Shown one piece after another: positions 5,344 to 5,754 of a DNA stretch of 5,754 bases (the first letter of the stretch is position 1; every line of letters starts with the position of its first letter). A model generated the notes under the pieces. The model worked only from the letters and a program-made list of their open reading frames with translations, searched no databases and had not been told where the DNA came from. Origin of the DNA: Pseudomonadota bacterium (GTDB lineage Bacteria > Desulfobacterota > BSN033 > G020346125); the NCBI GenBank assembly GCA_030673585.1, contig DAOVIU010000100.1:1-5754 (forward strand). Direction: 5' to 3'. A program made the position numbers and the translations under genes.

Positions 5344-5754
5344 GTGAAGGAAAAAAGAAAAGGCAATGGTATTCAGACGGCTCTTGTTATCGGCGGCGGT
5401 ATTGCCGGGATGCAGGCATCTTTAGATATTGCCGATAAAGGGTTTCCGGTCATCCTGGTGGAAAGGGAGCCCACCATCGGCGGACACATGGCCCAGCTTG
5501 ATAAGACCTTCCCAACCCTGGACTGTTCCTCCTGTATCCTGACGCCCAAGATGGTTGAAGTGGGAAATCATCCGAATATCGAACTGATCACGTATTCCGA
5601 GGTGACCGATATAGGGGGGAAGGCTGGTGCCTTCCGTATTACCATCAGAAAGAAGCCCCGGTATGTTAATGTAAAGAAATGTAACGCCTGTGCTCTCTGT
5701 GCCGAGGCCTGTGTTCAACGGGGAGGGATTCCCAACGATTTTGACATGGGTATC
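5344..5754 (+). CDS. hdrA: HdrA-like FAD/Fe-S oxidoreductase, N-terminal part (runs off the window)
   Basis: A homologue of heterodisulfide reductase subunit A, the flavin subunit that splits or merges electrons in soluble Hdr complexes. 137 residues are visible and the frame is open to the last base. After a short basic leader come the Rossmann FAD motif G17-G-G-I-A-G22, an acidic strand end at E40, IGGHMAQLDKTFPTLD, the C61-x2-C64 pair followed by ILTPKM, and a ferredoxin-like C113-x2-C116-x2-C119-x3-C123 that lacks the usual Pro after the last Cys. No ATG exists in this frame before the FAD motif; the first upstream stop is at 5266-5268. GTG at 5344 is the best start (leader MKEKRKGNGIQTALVIGGG), though the AGGGCGG before it (5335-5341) is very close. 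The ATG at 5366 is in another frame and stops after 19 codons. The Fe-S domain that precedes the FAD motif in methanogen HdrA is absent. Partners could be the HdrC/HdrB-like protein at 715-1842 or genes beyond the window. Confidence 0.9.
   Translation, partial: MKEKRKGNGIQTALVIGGGIAGMQASLDIADKGFPVILVEREPTIGGHMAQLDKTFPTLDCSSCILTPKMVEVGNHPNIELITYSEVTDIGGKAGAFRITIRKKPRYVNVKKCNACALCAEACVQRGGIPNDFDMGI

Noticed and set aside
5422..5718. A 98-codon minus-strand frame near the right edge
   Set aside because: Antisense to the HdrA-like gene, whose FAD and Cys motifs lie on the + strand in this same stretch.

Overview
This window looks like part of a chromosome from an anaerobic bacterium that degrades fatty or aromatic acids, most plausibly a Desulfobacterota-type sulfate reducer or syntroph. 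That assignment is inferred from the gene set: two acyl-CoA dehydrogenases, an electron-transfer flavoprotein (Etf), a soluble HdrC/HdrB-like iron-sulfur protein and an HdrA-like flavoprotein. The AT-rich degenerate CATTTGG repeats between genes also fit that group. No marker in the window fixes the species.

Layout, all genes on the + strand: (1) 2-679, the C-terminal part of an acyl-CoA dehydrogenase cut off by the left edge; (2) 715-1842, a 375-residue soluble protein with two [4Fe-4S] motifs followed by two CCG domains; (3) a 220-bp gap holding stem-loops; (4) etfB (2063-2857) and etfA (2858-3832), directly abutting; (5) a 172-bp gap with a second copy of a stem-loop element and a perfect 12-bp palindrome; (6) 4005-5162, a complete second acyl-CoA dehydrogenase; (7) about 180 bp of AT-rich repeats; (8) 5344 to the right edge, the N-terminal part of an HdrA-like FAD/Fe-S protein that most likely starts at GTG.

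How the genes probably work together (inference): the dehydrogenases oxidise acyl-CoA thioesters at the alpha-beta bond and pass electrons to EtfAB. Etf hands them to a redox partner. The HdrC/HdrB-like protein encoded beside etf is the obvious candidate, and it has no membrane segment, so any link to the quinone pool would need another protein. The HdrA-like protein downstream raises the possibility of a soluble, flavin-based Etf-Hdr bifurcation or confurcation module. The individual families are known; what deserves attention is the combination, a Cys-to-Ser change in the first CCG domain, and paired repeat elements flanking etfBA. I see no tRNA, rRNA, CRISPR array, transposase or phage gene.
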